A stretch of DNA of 64,000 nucleotides from Tolypothrix sp. FACHB-123 (GCF_014697075.1 NZ_JACJRE010000037.1:1-64000), one strand, 5' to 3'. Shown: positions 8,185 to 18,361, numbered from the stretch's first letter. Numbers and translations: made by a program. The notes: generated by a model not told the origin, from the sequence alone.

Positions 8185-9582
8185 TTACTTGACACAGCTA
8201 ATTATCTCAGGGTCTTTCTCAAAACTAATTAACTGCAAATGCGCTGGATTGGCTACTAGTTCTTTAGCCATTAAGAACCCACAGATAGTCCAAGTTTGAA
8301 AATTCCTGGCTTCTTTGCCAATTAATCGCCCATTTTTACCATCATAGTATTCTGGCCATTGGTCATGGCTAAGGCGGCTTTGAGCTACATCAATAGCTTT
8401 GTTAGCAAGTTCTATTCGCTCTGTTTTAATAGCCGCAGCTACCAGCAACCAAAGTAAAACAGGCCAATTACCGCCATTATGGTAAGACCAAGCTCTATTT
8501 TTTGGATCTGAGCCGGTAACGATTTTCCATTCCAAACCGTCTAAAGCTGGAAAACAAATTTTCATCGGCATTGAACCAATTAAATCATGCCAGCGTTGTT
8601 CAATAAGATTCATAATCATTTGAGATTCTGGCTTACTTGTTAAACCAACAAGAATGGCCATTAAGTTTCCCAAGACAAAGAAGCGAAAATCTAGTTGTGA
8701 AGGCCCTAAATTCCCTGCCAAATACCCTCCAGTTTCTGGTAGCCATTCGGTTAACCAATCAGGAATAGATTCAGGATAAATGTTAAATTTATTGGCAACT
8801 TCTTTACCAAATTCTTCGCCTTTATAGCGGTAAATTTCGTTGACGCGATTGATATCTACCCAATAATATTCTTTGACATGGTATTCAAGTGCTGCTAAGC
8901 GTCGGTTAACTATTTGCAGATATTGAACACCACTATCATTTGGTAAAAGTAACTCACTGGCTGCTAATAAAGCTGCATAAAATAGTACCTGAATTTCTAA
9001 AGGATTGCCATAAACTCCCATGCGACGGTCAATCATAAAAGCACCGTCTGGAACTAACATGGTTGGGTACATGGCAAACCGATGCACTAGGCAGAAATCT
9101 AGAATTAGCTTGATACCTTGTTGAAATTCTGGTTGATAAGCTAAAGAAATATCTTTTGTGGCTTTTACATAAGCTCGTAATAAGATAACCCACCACAGAC
9201 AAGAATCCACTGGCGGAACTCTGCCAATAGCGTGTTCCCCAAAATCAGCGGTCAAAATTTGCTTTTCGTCAACAATATCGACTTTGAAACTAGCAGGCAT
9301 TAATCCCGGGCCTGGTTTAAAAAAATCCATTTGCTTTTCGTGACTTTGCAAGGCTAAAGTCTCGATTAAAAAGTTGCGTACAATCTCGGCTTTTCCTTGG
9401 GTGAGAAAAACCAATCCGGAAATTACAAAGTCACGGATAAAGCATTGGTCGTAGTTGAGGGCTACTCTTTGAGAGTCACAAGCTGCTACTGTGCCAATGG
9501 GACGATTGTTATAAAAAATAAGAGATTTGTCCAGTAACCTCCAAGCTTCGGTAATGGAATTAGTTTTTAAACTGATAGCCAT
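8185..9582 (-). CDS. Alkaline/neutral invertase (glycoside hydrolase family 100)
   Basis: The protein hydrolyses sucrose to glucose and fructose at neutral pH. GH100 features are visible along its length: the DQCFIRDF motif, the [10 protein letters not shown] segment, the [18 protein letters not shown] block and the [15 protein letters not shown]-terminal block. I chose the Met at 9582 because AGGA lies 9 bases upstream and the family normally begins around here; an in-frame start at 9645 would add 21 residues. The product of about 465 residues matches cyanobacterial invertases such as Nostoc InvA/InvB, and I cannot say which paralogue it is. It is cytosolic and monocistronic. In diazotrophic filaments such invertases feed heterocysts with carbon. 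Confidence 0.93.
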   Translation of the reverse strand: MAISLKTNSITEAWRLLDKSLIFYNNRPIGTVAACDSQRVALNYDQCFIRDFVISGLVFLTQGKAEIVRNFLIETLALQSHEKQMDFFKPGPGLMPASFKVDIVDEKQILTADFGEHAIGRVPPVDSCLWWVILLRAYVKATKDISLAYQPEFQQGIKLILDFCLVHRFAMYPTMLVPDGAFMIDRRMGVYGNPLEIQVLFYAALLAASELLLPNDSGVQYLQIVNRRLAALEYHVKEYYWVDINRVNEIYRYKGEEFGKEVANKFNIYPESIPDWLTEWLPETGGYLAGNLGPSQLDFRFFVLGNLMAILVGLTSKPESQMIMNLIEQRWHDLIGSMPMKICFPALDGLEWKIVTGSDPKNRAWSYHNGGNWPVLLWLLVAAAIKTERIELANKAIDVAQSRLSHDQWPEYYDGKNGRLIGKEARNFQTWTICGFLMAKELVANPAHLQLISFEKDPEIISCVK

Positions 9583-10440
9583 GAGCGAATTATCCTGTAG
9601 TACTTTACATTTTATAAGTAGCGGCAACGGCGAAAGCGATCGCATCTACGCAATACGGTACTGGTTACTGGAAATGGTAAAATCGTCAGCGATATAAATA
9701 GAGTGACTCAATTAATAGCCCTCTGCCCTCATACCTCCGTATTAGTTATCAGGACAACATTGACTATTTTCATATACAAATAGTTTTTTCCCAGAAACAT
9801 TCTCTAGTCGCAACTTTTCAACTCAGTCAGTCTGTCATTGGTATAAGAGCAGTATATCAATGCAGAAAATTACGCTTCCTGCTTAAGTGGATTTTGTGTA
9901 TCTAAATTCCGGTATTAAGCTTTTTGAGAAATGTTCACAGGCTGAAGTGCGATCGCATTGTGGAAAATCTGCTAATCATCCGCTCGCCCGTTTGCCCCTT
10001 GAAAATATTCCCCAATCTGCCTAATTTTTTTCGTAAAATAACTATGCAACTATATTTCATGGGCTGGAATGCAAATATTATAAGGGTCGCAAGTATGACC
10101 AATAAGAAACCTTTCACGAGAAGACATAAAAAGTTATGCTTAAAATACCTAAAAAGAGCGATCGCCTTTCTGAAAAGCTCAATCAATGATTATCGTAGTC
10201 GCTAAGTGCTTAGAGAGCGTTAAGAAAAAACCCTACAGGTATATAGGATCGTACTTGTAGGGCAAAAAGCATCATTATTTTAGTAGTTTCGATGATTTTC
10301 CTCGGATGTATATCTGTCCAAAGGTATATATTTTAAAAAAATGTTACTAGTATCTCTAGTAATTTTACTTAAATAAACCAAGGGCAATCGCGCTTCTCAT
10401 TCCTCGATTATCCTTGAAAAATGCCTTAAATACTCTTTTC
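9583..10440. other. Intergenic region; no convincing gene
   Basis: The spacer lies between the invertase start and a possible 47-aa gene. Overlapping frames of 93 codons (plus, 9924-10205) and 83 codons (minus, 9935-10186) occur. The minus one encodes a hydrophobic stretch, but neither has a ribosome-binding site. HIP1 sites occur at about 9637, 9950 and 10160. A minus-strand terminator is listed separately. Confidence 0.45.
10225..10262 (-). terminator. Rho-independent terminator, minus sense
   Basis: Read on the minus strand, CCCTACAAGTA and TACCTGTAGGG form an 11-bp stem (one mismatch/wobble) followed by TTTTTT. It lies about 180 bp downstream of the small membrane-protein frame at 10441-10584, which supports a minus-strand transcript there. 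Confidence 0.6.
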
Positions 10441-10584
10441 CTAGTCTGGCTCTACAGCGCTACTTGTAATGACAAGTAAACAAAGTAACAATGGTATTGC
10501 TATTAAAGCTATGGGCATAGGGATAATCAGTGAAATTAGCCACCAAGCTAACCCGGATGCAAGAGCAAGGAAAATATAAATCAT
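10441..10584 (-). CDS. Small membrane protein, 47 aa, hypothetical
   Basis: The frame encodes 47 residues starting MIYIFLALASGLAWWLISL. Two hydrophobic segments (about 2-20 and 22-42) are separated by IPMP, and the end is charged (VEPD). This is the usual shape of a two-pass membrane microprotein. I see no strong ribosome-binding site. A minus-sense terminator lies downstream, and the composition is much more biased to hydrophobic residues than chance frames nearby. The family is unknown. Confidence 0.4.
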   Translation of the reverse strand: MIYIFLALASGLAWWLISLIIPMPIALIAIPLLLCLLVITSSAVEPD

Positions 10585-10762
10585 TGTTTTGGCATGAACC
10601 GATGAGCAACTATGGTATCTCAGAGTCTAGAAAATATAGTTCAGTAAATCTCACCAAATATTTTTAGCTGACAAATATTTAGCACCCTAAATAAATAACC
10701 AAAAACAAGAGCGATCGCACTAAGTAGCTCATACTTAAACTAGCGCGATCGCCTTTCCTAAT

Positions 10763-11383
10763 TCATCGGGCTTTCCTTAAAGCATTTCTTAATTGTTTGA
10801 GATCGCGTGCTAGTTTTCCTAAACCTGGGTTATTTGCAACCTTTGGTAGATCGTTAGGGCTAAGTTGTTTCACTATCTCATTCCAGTTATTAATAGCCAC
10901 AGCCAATTGCGTAATATTCACATTTCCATTGGCTAACAAACCCGTGATTGAACTGATAAATGCTTGTGCTAATTGTGGACTAACCGCATAACTTGTCAAA
11001 GCAGATTGAATTTGAGCTTTTCCTTCTTCTGCACCAACTCCCCCTACCAAAACTATGTAAATTGCTGCTGCAAAAGTATTAGGTTCAGGTGTTTGGCTAG
11101 TTATATTAATGGCAATGTTATTGAGGTTATTTTGAACTTCTTGCGGAACAACAATTTGTCCACTTGAGCTAATTTCTAAATTCACGCCTGGTAATAGCTG
11201 ATTTAATTGTCCTGGTGTTTCCACATTGGTAGGAACAAAACTATCACCAGAGATACCAGATGAATCAGCAGGAATGCCTGAAGCACCAGCAGTACCAGCA
11301 TTTGCTCTATTAGAAGTAACCACCAGAGAACTTGATAAAACTAACACCAAACTCAAGCCTAAAGATAATTTTTGCTTGTTCAT
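10763..11383 (-). CDS. Secreted hypothetical protein
   Basis: A signal peptide is clear (MNKQKLSLGLSLVLVLSSSLVV, probable cleavage near NRANA at residues 25-29). The mature ~175 residues start with a Gly/Ser/Pro-rich stretch, continue with a hydrophobic, glycine-containing middle (FAAAIYIVLVGGVGAEE) and end in a basic helical tail (KLARDLKQLRNALRKAR). I recognise no named family. It begins 38 bp after the stop of the outer-membrane-like gene on the same strand, so the two probably form an operon and act in the cell envelope. Confidence 0.75.
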   Translation of the reverse strand: MNKQKLSLGLSLVLVLSSSLVVTSNRANAGTAGASGIPADSSGISGDSFVPTNVETPGQLNQLLPGVNLEISSSGQIVVPQEVQNNLNNIAINITSQTPEPNTFAAAIYIVLVGGVGAEEGKAQIQSALTSYAVSPQLAQAFISSITGLLANGNVNITQLAVAINNWNEIVKQLSPNDLPKVANNPGLGKLARDLKQLRNALRKAR

Positions 11384-11421
11384 GTTTTTATCTCAAATTT
11401 AAGTAGCAAAAAACCTAACAA

Positions 11422-12576
11422 TTAGAACTGGAAACTATACCCAGCACTCAAACTAAAGCCAGTAGCATTAGTTGAGTTACCAGTTACGTCCGTGAAAATA
11501 GTGTTGATAACTATAGGGGTATCTCGGAAAGGAGCAAAAGATGCACCTAAATTCAAAGCACTTCCAGTCCAACTAGCTACCAAGGATGCTTCAGGTATAA
11601 CTCGTAAACCTAAACTCCCGAAGAAATTTGGTGGATTATCACCTGAGCGAGATCTGAGGGCCCCTACAGAGCGAAAAGCACCACTACCAACACCCACAGA
11701 AACAGTTAAAGGTAATTTATTAGTCGGGCTATCAGGCTGTAAGTAAAATGCTCTGGTAACTACACCATAGATTGTATCTTGAGACTTATTTCCTTGTCCC
11801 CATGTAATTGGGTTTGACCAGCCAACCGCTACTGCTGTACCGTCTGCAAAGAATTTATGTAATTTGAAACCAATACCACCACTATCGCCAAAGTCTCCAA
11901 ACAATTCCTTTTGACCACCGACACTGTAGATATTGAAGGCCACTTCTAGCCCTACTGATTTAACTGCATCTCCTAAACCAAAACCAGCAGATAAAGAACC
12001 ATCTACTTTTCCGGTCTCAAAAGGTATGAATCCTCCACCACCAATAAAAGCTTGACCCCAACTAGCACCATAAGCAGTGGGTGTTCCCGCACTAGAACCA
12101 GGTGCACCGCCCTTGCGCGGTCTGGGGATTTCGGTGAGTATGGGTTCAATAAACAGCTCTTGACGTAATCTATTGGCTTCTCCTAAGGTATCGCCCACAG
12201 TACCAGAAGAATCTGTTTGCGCAATTACCTGAGGTAGTTTGTGCTTAAAGTCTGCATTGGGCTTGGAAGCAGATGCTTCTGATGTGGGAACAGGCGTGAA
12301 TTCCCAACTAGGATTGTCTTGTTCTATAGTTACTTGGCTAAAATTGATTTTCTGTTCTGCCATAGTTTCATCATTGGCAGAATCTGCTTGTGCTTGATTG
12401 TCAGAACTGAATTTATTGATGACATTATCAACTATCAATTTATCTTCAGCAGCAGCGGCGTATGTAGATATAGCTGTAGTCAGCAACAAACTAGTAATGA
12501 AGATTTTTCCTAACCCAGAGAAAATATACTGCCCATTTTTGAGTAGTAGTATACCTATTAAATTTTGTTTAATCAC
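11422..12576 (-). CDS. Probable outer-membrane or secreted beta-rich protein
   Basis: The start codon is GTG, preceded by GAGG at 9 bases. An N-terminal hydrophobic segment (residues 27-43, GKIFITSLLLTTAISTYAAAA) looks like a signal peptide with a long n-region. Residues ~45-160 are polar and low in structure. From ~165 to the end the sequence is Gly/aromatic-rich with alternating hydrophobic residues, and it finishes GFSLSAGYSFQF, the terminal-Phe signature of outer-membrane beta-barrels. I do not recognise the specific family. It leads a two-gene unit with the secreted protein downstream. Confidence 0.7.
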   Translation of the reverse strand: MIKQNLIGILLLKNGQYIFSGLGKIFITSLLLTTAISTYAAAAEDKLIVDNVINKFSSDNQAQADSANDETMAEQKINFSQVTIEQDNPSWEFTPVPTSEASASKPNADFKHKLPQVIAQTDSSGTVGDTLGEANRLRQELFIEPILTEIPRPRKGGAPGSSAGTPTAYGASWGQAFIGGGGFIPFETGKVDGSLSAGFGLGDAVKSVGLEVAFNIYSVGGQKELFGDFGDSGGIGFKLHKFFADGTAVAVGWSNPITWGQGNKSQDTIYGVVTRAFYLQPDSPTNKLPLTVSVGVGSGAFRSVGALRSRSGDNPPNFFGSLGLRVIPEASLVASWTGSALNLGASFAPFRDTPIVINTIFTDVTGNSTNATGFSLSAGYSFQF

Positions 12577-13100
12577 AAGTTAATTCCTCACACATGAAAA
12601 AAAGTACACATTGTACAGGGTTGATTCATCCTATATTAAAGTATTTATAAATACAAGATGAATGAAAAAAATGCTTGTAATTTAGATACTTATAGACGTG
12701 CTAAGGCTTGATAAACAAGCCTTTACAAGATTTATCATAGATGAACTCTAGCCTTGTTTACTGAGATAAGTAATGTTGTGAAAAGTTATCTACTGTCCAA
12801 TTGCTACCGTACTCCGATCAATAAGAGACTATTGTTTCTAGATAGGTAGACAAAAGTTACCTACCGAAATGTTTGGTGACACGCCTAGATGGGATGGAAC
12901 GTTGTAACGGGTGAAGAGTTTGACCAACCCGTAGCATTAGGTAGATGATCTGTCCCTGTTCGTGAGCGTAGTTTATAGACAGCAGTGAATTCACTATTCA
13001 GTTATAATCGCAAAATTCTATAACGCCAACCAAAAGTCAAGGGCAAAGTTTTTGAGGCTTTTGATGAGAGACAAATGACCACTGACACAACTGACACAAG
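12577..13100. promoter_or_regulatory. Upstream region of the envelope pair, with hairpin
   Basis: This 524-bp spacer holds the promoter of the GTG-start gene. A perfect 8-bp stem-loop AAGGCTTG-ATAAA-CAAGCCTT lies at 12703-12723, and an imperfect inverted repeat with GGTAG/CTACC arms lies near 12843-12864. No open frame is convincing. Confidence 0.4.
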
Positions 13101-13856
13101 TCATAATTTATGTGCTACGAAGGCTGTATGGACTGGTGGTAGAGAATATTGACCATAACTACCCATTGTCTGAACTTGGAAGCCAGCTTGATGGAGTTGA
13201 TTAACAATATCTGTCGCTTGATATAAACGTTGGTGATGTAGTTCATCATCCCGTCTGTAGTATTCTCCAACTTTGCGAAAGGTGATAATACGACGGGTTA
13301 AGATACTGTGTTCTTGATTTTCTTCTTTTTCAACGAGTATTACCCAATCGTCACCTTCTGTGAATCCTTTGGTAATTCCTGGTGTTAGCTGTCCTGGTTC
13401 TGCAATGTCGAAAATGAAGATACCCCCAGAAGTTAAGGCGTGATAGATGCGATGGAAAAGATTGGTTAAGGTTTGGCGATCGCTTTTTGCATCAAACTGA
13501 TAGTTGAGACATTCGCCAATTGAGGTCACAGCATTGCAAGGGGGGATCTCAGCCTGAAATAGAGAATCAAGGCGAAACTCCGCATTTGGTACTCTGGCGC
13601 GAGCGATCGCAATCATCGCCTCAGAAATATCAATTCCCAAAACATCATAGCCAGCTTTGGCGAACTCTTGCGCTGATAAGCCGCTACCACAACCTAAATC
13701 TACAATCAGTCCTTTGTGGATGTTGTGTTGAGCGAGAATTGCCAATATTCCAGGAGCAGATTTCAATGCATAACCCCGAAATCCGACATCATGAATAAAT
13801 GCGAGGTCTTGTTTGTAATAGCGATCGCCTATGCTCATAGCCACAAAATCTTGCAT
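13101..13856 (-). CDS. Class I SAM-dependent methyltransferase
   Basis: The SAM-binding motif I is LIVDLGCGSGLSAQEF at about residues 50-65, followed by the acidic motif II residue in VLGIDISEAMI and the IFIFDIAEPG strand near residue 148. These place it in the class I methyltransferase superfamily (Methyltransf_25-like). The substrate cannot be read from the sequence. An internal Met seven codons in (13838) gives a start nearer the domain. It is single-copy here, with no partner gene on the same strand closer than 80 bp. Confidence 0.85.
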   Translation of the reverse strand: MQDFVAMSIGDRYYKQDLAFIHDVGFRGYALKSAPGILAILAQHNIHKGLIVDLGCGSGLSAQEFAKAGYDVLGIDISEAMIAIARARVPNAEFRLDSLFQAEIPPCNAVTSIGECLNYQFDAKSDRQTLTNLFHRIYHALTSGGIFIFDIAEPGQLTPGITKGFTEGDDWVILVEKEENQEHSILTRRIITFRKVGEYYRRDDELHHQRLYQATDIVNQLHQAGFQVQTMGSYGQYSLPPVHTAFVAHKL

Positions 13857-13936
13857 AATTACATTCTGCTACAATTGCACAGGTTTGGTGATGTAGATGC
13901 AAATGCGATCGCAATTTAGGACTGGCTTTTAACCGC

Positions 13937-15964
13937 CTAGATAATAGACGATTCAGGAGGAGTAAATTCCACATGCAACAATGGAGCACCTAGCGCATCG
14001 CCGTCGTATGACTCGGCTGTGCGCTTACCAGTCCCACTGATAATAGTGGCGATAGAATTACCACTACTCCAACCTTGACGATTGACAATTTCTTGAATCA
14101 CAGATGCAATATTGGCAGTTCGTTGGTTAATACCTGCTGCACCTACAGTAGTCCAAGCAACAGGATTCCAAACCACAGAGGCATCTGTAGTTACTCTACT
14201 AGAAATATTGTTTTTAGAAGTAGTAAAATTGAGGGCATTATCCACATCTTCCCCTCGTATGGTCAAGTTGGTTGCAGTTGAACCGATTTCATCAACCTTG
14301 AATTGGATATAAGCATTGGTAATTTTTGACCCTTGAGGAATATTCACACCTACAAAGCGCAAACCTACAAGCTGATCGACACTATCATTAATCAGTTCTA
14401 AATCTGTACTTGTCAAATTCATTGATCCAGTAGTCCGACGCTGTTCAGCATCATCGGAACTGGAATTAACCCGAACTTCAATTACCTTTGGTTGCGGTGG
14501 TTGCGGCAGAAACTTATAACCAAAGTCTATATTGACCTTTGTCTCATCTGTCGCCAAGCTAACTACTGATTGACCGTCCTTAGTAGCATCAGGATCGCTA
14601 GTTATTTGCGCTCCACTAGGCAAGGTACTGCTATCTACCTGAACAGTGTAAGTACCTGCCGATAGATTATTAAATGTATAGTGACCATTAGTGTTAGTTA
14701 ATTTAGTTGCAAGAATTTGTTGCGCTAAGTTCAGCAGTTTGACGCTAACATTGGCAATCCCAGTTTCCTCAGCATCTTGGATACCATCGCCATCGGTGTC
14801 ATTCCAGATGCGATTACCAATTGAACCTTGGGGTTGGGGAGATGTAGTCCCACTTTCAAAAGCTCCTAAATCTGGTGCAGAACCGTTGTATGAACTGCTG
14901 GTTAGGTCAAGTACTGTTCTACCTCGCCATTGGAAAAATGCAGTTCCCTTATCAATTGCTGGACTAACTGTTTGTAATTCCGAGGACGTACTTAACAGAG
15001 GATCGGCAAATATAGTGGTACTAGTATCGACATTACTACCTTGAATGTTTGTACCATTGTTCCAAAATAGATTATAAGCAGCAATAGAATTTCCATCTAC
15101 ACCCTTCATTGCAATTCTGGTGTGATTGATGAAGATATTATTGATGGCAACTAGATTGTCTCCACCAGTTAGTCCATGATTGTTATTTTTAAAAGTGTTA
15201 CCAATGACATCTATAGGTTCCGGGATACTAGCAGCTCGATAGTCTTCCGATGAGTCTCCGTTATCCATTAAGCCTAAACCGGCATCTCTATTTCCTTCAA
15301 TCAGATTGTTTTCTATCCGGTAATAACGTTGAGAAAACTCTGGATAATCAATCAGCTGAATACCATCGCCATTATTAGCGGAGATAATATTTCTGCGAAT
15401 GATATTGTTAAGGACTGTAGTACCTGTATAGCTGTTCATTCTTACTTCGATACCATCGTTACCGTTCTTACGGATGATGTTATCTTCAACAACTACATCT
15501 GCAACTTGATTAATATCAACACCATCATCTTTATTGTTTTCGATGAGGTTATTACGCGCGGTACCACCACTTACACCGCTAGAAACCAACTTATAGTTAA
15601 TACCATCTATGGTGTTAGTAATGTAGTTGTTAAGAATATCTACTTTCGTTCCCTCTACTTTGATTCCATCACCACCATTGCGAACGGTAAAACCAATTAA
15701 TTTTGCACCAGCAGGAACTGTATCTGTAAATCGCACCACATCAGGGTCGGAATCTACTAACGATCCACCACCATCGATGATAGTTGTCATAATGGCATTG
15801 GAATCGCCGGTAGTTAAAAACTCGGAAGCCAGTGTAATGGCCTTTCCAGATATAGTTAGTGTTTCGCGATAAACCCCCGGAGCAACGATAATGGTGTCTC
15901 CATTTTTGGCTGCATTGATGGCTTGTTGAATAGACTGACCCGCAGAAACATTAATTATTGCCAT
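13937..15964 (-). CDS. Right-handed beta-helix protein with SdrD-like and C-terminal DNRLRE-like domains
   Basis: Residues ~5-370 are a parallel beta-helix of the NosD/pectate-lyase type: an IQQAINAAKNGDTIIVAPGVY opening (cut into turns), then many short repeats such as NNYITNTIDGI and NNIIRRNIISANNGDGI. Residues ~382-483 form an SdrD B-like beta-sandwich with a Ca-binding-type motif (GSIGNRIWNDTDGDGIQDAEE region). Residues ~490-670 resemble DNRLRE/carbohydrate-binding modules of surface proteins. No signal peptide is present, so export by a non-Sec route is inferred. AGAGG lies 7 bases before the ATG. It may bind or cleave a polysaccharide; no catalytic residues could be assigned. Confidence 0.85.
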   Translation of the reverse strand: MAIINVSAGQSIQQAINAAKNGDTIIVAPGVYRETLTISGKAITLASEFLTTGDSNAIMTTIIDGGGSLVDSDPDVVRFTDTVPAGAKLIGFTVRNGGDGIKVEGTKVDILNNYITNTIDGINYKLVSSGVSGGTARNNLIENNKDDGVDINQVADVVVEDNIIRKNGNDGIEVRMNSYTGTTVLNNIIRRNIISANNGDGIQLIDYPEFSQRYYRIENNLIEGNRDAGLGLMDNGDSSEDYRAASIPEPIDVIGNTFKNNNHGLTGGDNLVAINNIFINHTRIAMKGVDGNSIAAYNLFWNNGTNIQGSNVDTSTTIFADPLLSTSSELQTVSPAIDKGTAFFQWRGRTVLDLTSSSYNGSAPDLGAFESGTTSPQPQGSIGNRIWNDTDGDGIQDAEETGIANVSVKLLNLAQQILATKLTNTNGHYTFNNLSAGTYTVQVDSSTLPSGAQITSDPDATKDGQSVVSLATDETKVNIDFGYKFLPQPPQPKVIEVRVNSSSDDAEQRRTTGSMNLTSTDLELINDSVDQLVGLRFVGVNIPQGSKITNAYIQFKVDEIGSTATNLTIRGEDVDNALNFTTSKNNISSRVTTDASVVWNPVAWTTVGAAGINQRTANIASVIQEIVNRQGWSSGNSIATIISGTGKRTAESYDGDALGAPLLHVEFTPPESSII

Positions 15965-16682
15965 AGTAAATCCTCTTAATAATTGCTCATTGGAAAAGTT
16001 TTATACATGAAATTCCACATGAAGTGGCTAGCGGATGATTATTGAAAGCATCCACAAATCAGGGAGAATGAATCTAAATATTGGCAAGAAATGCTAACTA
16101 GAGGTGTGTTCCAAGTTTTACATACTGAGGTTTAAAGAGAGCGATCGCTCTCATGTTACGGTGTTGGCTCTCTTTCATTGGCTACACACTTACAAATAAT
16201 TTGGGGTGAGTCCGAGGTTCTTAAACAATTGATAAACTGATTATTTATTTAACATAAATTTTCCATGATATTCCCAACTTTATCTAATCTTTAAAAATCA
16301 AACAGCCTCCCGATTAAGTATTAGAAAATACTGCTATCAAATCTCAAACAATAATTATCTTTTTAAGATTTATTAATTGTGTTGAAAGAAAAAATTTTGA
16401 GATTTTATCTGTATTCATCTGTTTTATTGCTATCAAATATTGAACTAAAATCCTGTTATCGGAAGAGGCAAGCAAGCGCTTTTCCATGCATGGAGCGGAG
16501 TAGAACAGGAGTAGAACATGGGTATAAGCTTCGCCCCGGTCTTCTTCTTGCCCTTTTCCTCTTATTCAGAATCTCTCTCTTCTAGCCCCTATTTTTGAGC
16601 TAAGTACTTGACTTACTGTAAATATATGGGAAGCTAATAATTAGGGAGTCTAATTATTCTTATAAGGAAGTGCATCGAAATC
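15965..16682. other. Intergenic region with palindromic HIP1 site
   Basis: This 718-bp spacer separates the beta-helix gene from the ABC exporter operon, holding both promoters. At 16137-16152 the HIP1 octamer sits in a 16-bp perfect palindrome, GAGAGCGATCGCTCTC. A 68-codon plus frame at 16379 has no ribosome-binding site and mixed composition, so it is not called. AAGGAAG about 12 bases before 16683 is the probable ribosome-binding site of the next gene. Confidence 0.45.
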
Positions 16683-17537
16683 GTGACAAAACTGACGAGA
16701 AAAGCCGACCGATTAGAAATTCCTATACATTATCCGGAATCGGTCTTATTAGAAACACAAGAACTGACGCGCCGTTTTGACAACTTTATAGCGGTGGATG
16801 GGCTAAATATTACTGTTGCCGCTGGTGAGGTGTTTGGCTTGCTTGGCCCCAATGGAGCCGGGAAAAGTACAGTAATTAAGATGTTGACAACCCTACTCCC
16901 AGCAAGTGCGGGTAGAGCAAGCATCGCCGGCTATGATGTCACCCATCAATCCCAGGCTGTGAGAAGAGCGATCGGTTATGTACCGCAAGCGCTGTCTGCT
17001 GATGGGACGCTGACAGGTTATGAAAATCTCTTAATTTTTGCCAAATTATATGACATTCCCCCCAAACAACGCCAACAGCGTATCCGTGATGTCTTGGAAT
17101 TTATGGGTTTGGTGGAAGTAGCTCATCGCTTGGTGAGAAATTATTCGGGGGGAATGATTCGCAAGCTAGAAATCGCTCAATCTATCTTGCATCGACCGCA
17201 AATTATGTTTCTCGATGAGCCAACAGTGGGGTTAGATCCGGTAGCGCGTAACCAAGTCTGGAATTTGGTGCAGGAACTCCGAGAAAATTACGGCACAACT
17301 ATCTTTTTAACAACTCACTTTTTAGAAGAAGCCGACAGTTTGTGTAATCGAGTAGCAATTATGAATCGGGGTAAAGTAATTACCACAGGTTCACCCACAG
17401 ATTTAAAGGCTGGTTTAGATAAACCAAACGCCACCTTAGATGATGTGTTTATTCACTACACAGGGGACGAATTAGCATCAGGAGTTAGTTATCATGACAT
17501 CAAAAGAACCAGACGTAATGCTCAACGGTTGGGTTAA
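16683..17537 (+). CDS. ABC exporter ATP-binding protein, DrrA type
   Basis: It is a single nucleotide-binding domain: Walker A GPNGAGKST at 55-63, signature YSGGM at 154-158, Walker B IMFLDEP at 174-180, and the TTHFLEEAD switch His. The C-terminal PNATLDDVFIHYTG segment is typical of daunorubicin-resistance (DrrA) exporters. The start codon is GTG. Its 3' end overlaps the permease gene by 44 bp in another frame, so the two are co-translated. The substrate is unknown; such pairs export drugs, lipids or glycolipids. A MarR-family gene completes the operon. Confidence 0.93.
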   Translation: MTKLTRKADRLEIPIHYPESVLLETQELTRRFDNFIAVDGLNITVAAGEVFGLLGPNGAGKSTVIKMLTTLLPASAGRASIAGYDVTHQSQAVRRAIGYVPQALSADGTLTGYENLLIFAKLYDIPPKQRQQRIRDVLEFMGLVEVAHRLVRNYSGGMIRKLEIAQSILHRPQIMFLDEPTVGLDPVARNQVWNLVQELRENYGTTIFLTTHFLEEADSLCNRVAIMNRGKVITTGSPTDLKAGLDKPNATLDDVFIHYTGDELASGVSYHDIKRTRRNAQRLG

Positions 17538-18348
17538 ACCAAAACCTACAGATAAAGGCAATTTTATCTCTGCAATTAAAGAGCTATTTCAGAAAACTCT
17601 TGTGATCGCAGAACTAGAAATACGTAAACTCCGCCACGATCCCTATGATTTACTCATTCGTGGCGTACAACCTGCATTGTGGCTGTTAGTTTTTGGGCAA
17701 GTTTTTACTCGCACTCGCGCTATCCCTACAGGTAACTTATCTTATTTAGAGTTTATGGCTCCAGGGATTTTGGCTCAGAGTGTGCTATTTGTTGCCATTT
17801 TCACTGGTGGAATGACGTTGATTTGGGAACGAGATTTAGGAATTGTGCATAAATTCTTAGCTACTCCCATACCTCGTGCGGCGATGGTGTTGGGTAAAGC
17901 TGTAGCTTGTGGCGTGAGAAGCTTATCGCAAATAGTCATCATCTATGGATTGGCACTGTTATTAGGTGTGAAGCTCAACCTTCACCCCTTAGCTTTATTG
18001 CAAGTAGTGGTGATTGTTCTGTTAGGTGCAGCTTGTTTTTGTGTTTTTTCCTTAATTATTGGCTGCTTAGTCAGAAGCCGAGAAAGGTTTACAGGGATAG
18101 GACAACTGATTACAATGCCGTTATTTTTTGCCAGTAATGCTATCTATCCCTTAACATTGATGCCAGCTTGGCTGCATTTGATTTCTAGCATCAATCCCTT
18201 AACTTATGAAGTTGATGCATTACGGGGCACAATGATCGCCAATGGCTCTAGTGTTTATGGGTTTGGTATGGACTGTACAATTCTCTTGTTAACATTAATA
18301 GGCTTAACTGTGATCTGTGGACGACTTTACCCACGGGTGGCAATGTAA
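17494..18348 (+). CDS. ABC-2 type permease, DrrB type
   Basis: About six transmembrane segments are visible, at roughly residues 60-78, 90-112, 137-157, 165-190, 205-220 and 250-277. A cytosolic N-terminal region (~45 residues) precedes the RHDPYDLLIRGVQPALWLLVFG block characteristic of ABC-2 permeases, and the FFASNAIYPLTLMPAWLHLIS motif precedes the last helix. It forms the membrane half of the exporter with the overlapping ATPase gene. The 13-bp gap to the MarR gene supports one operon. Confidence 0.92.
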   Translation: MTSKEPDVMLNGWVKPKPTDKGNFISAIKELFQKTLVIAELEIRKLRHDPYDLLIRGVQPALWLLVFGQVFTRTRAIPTGNLSYLEFMAPGILAQSVLFVAIFTGGMTLIWERDLGIVHKFLATPIPRAAMVLGKAVACGVRSLSQIVIIYGLALLLGVKLNLHPLALLQVVVIVLLGAACFCVFSLIIGCLVRSRERFTGIGQLITMPLFFASNAIYPLTLMPAWLHLISSINPLTYEVDALRGTMIANGSSVYGFGMDCTILLLTLIGLTVICGRLYPRVAM

Positions 18349-18361
18349 TTAGGAGAAAAAG

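Noticed and set aside
9924-10205. 93-codon plus frame and overlapping 83-codon minus frame
   Set aside because: They overlap each other, lack ribosome-binding sites and contain HIP1 sites. The hydrophobic stretch in the minus frame is the only hint of a protein.
16379-16585. 68-codon plus frame before the ABC exporter
   Set aside because: No ribosome-binding site, mixed composition and no downstream coupling.
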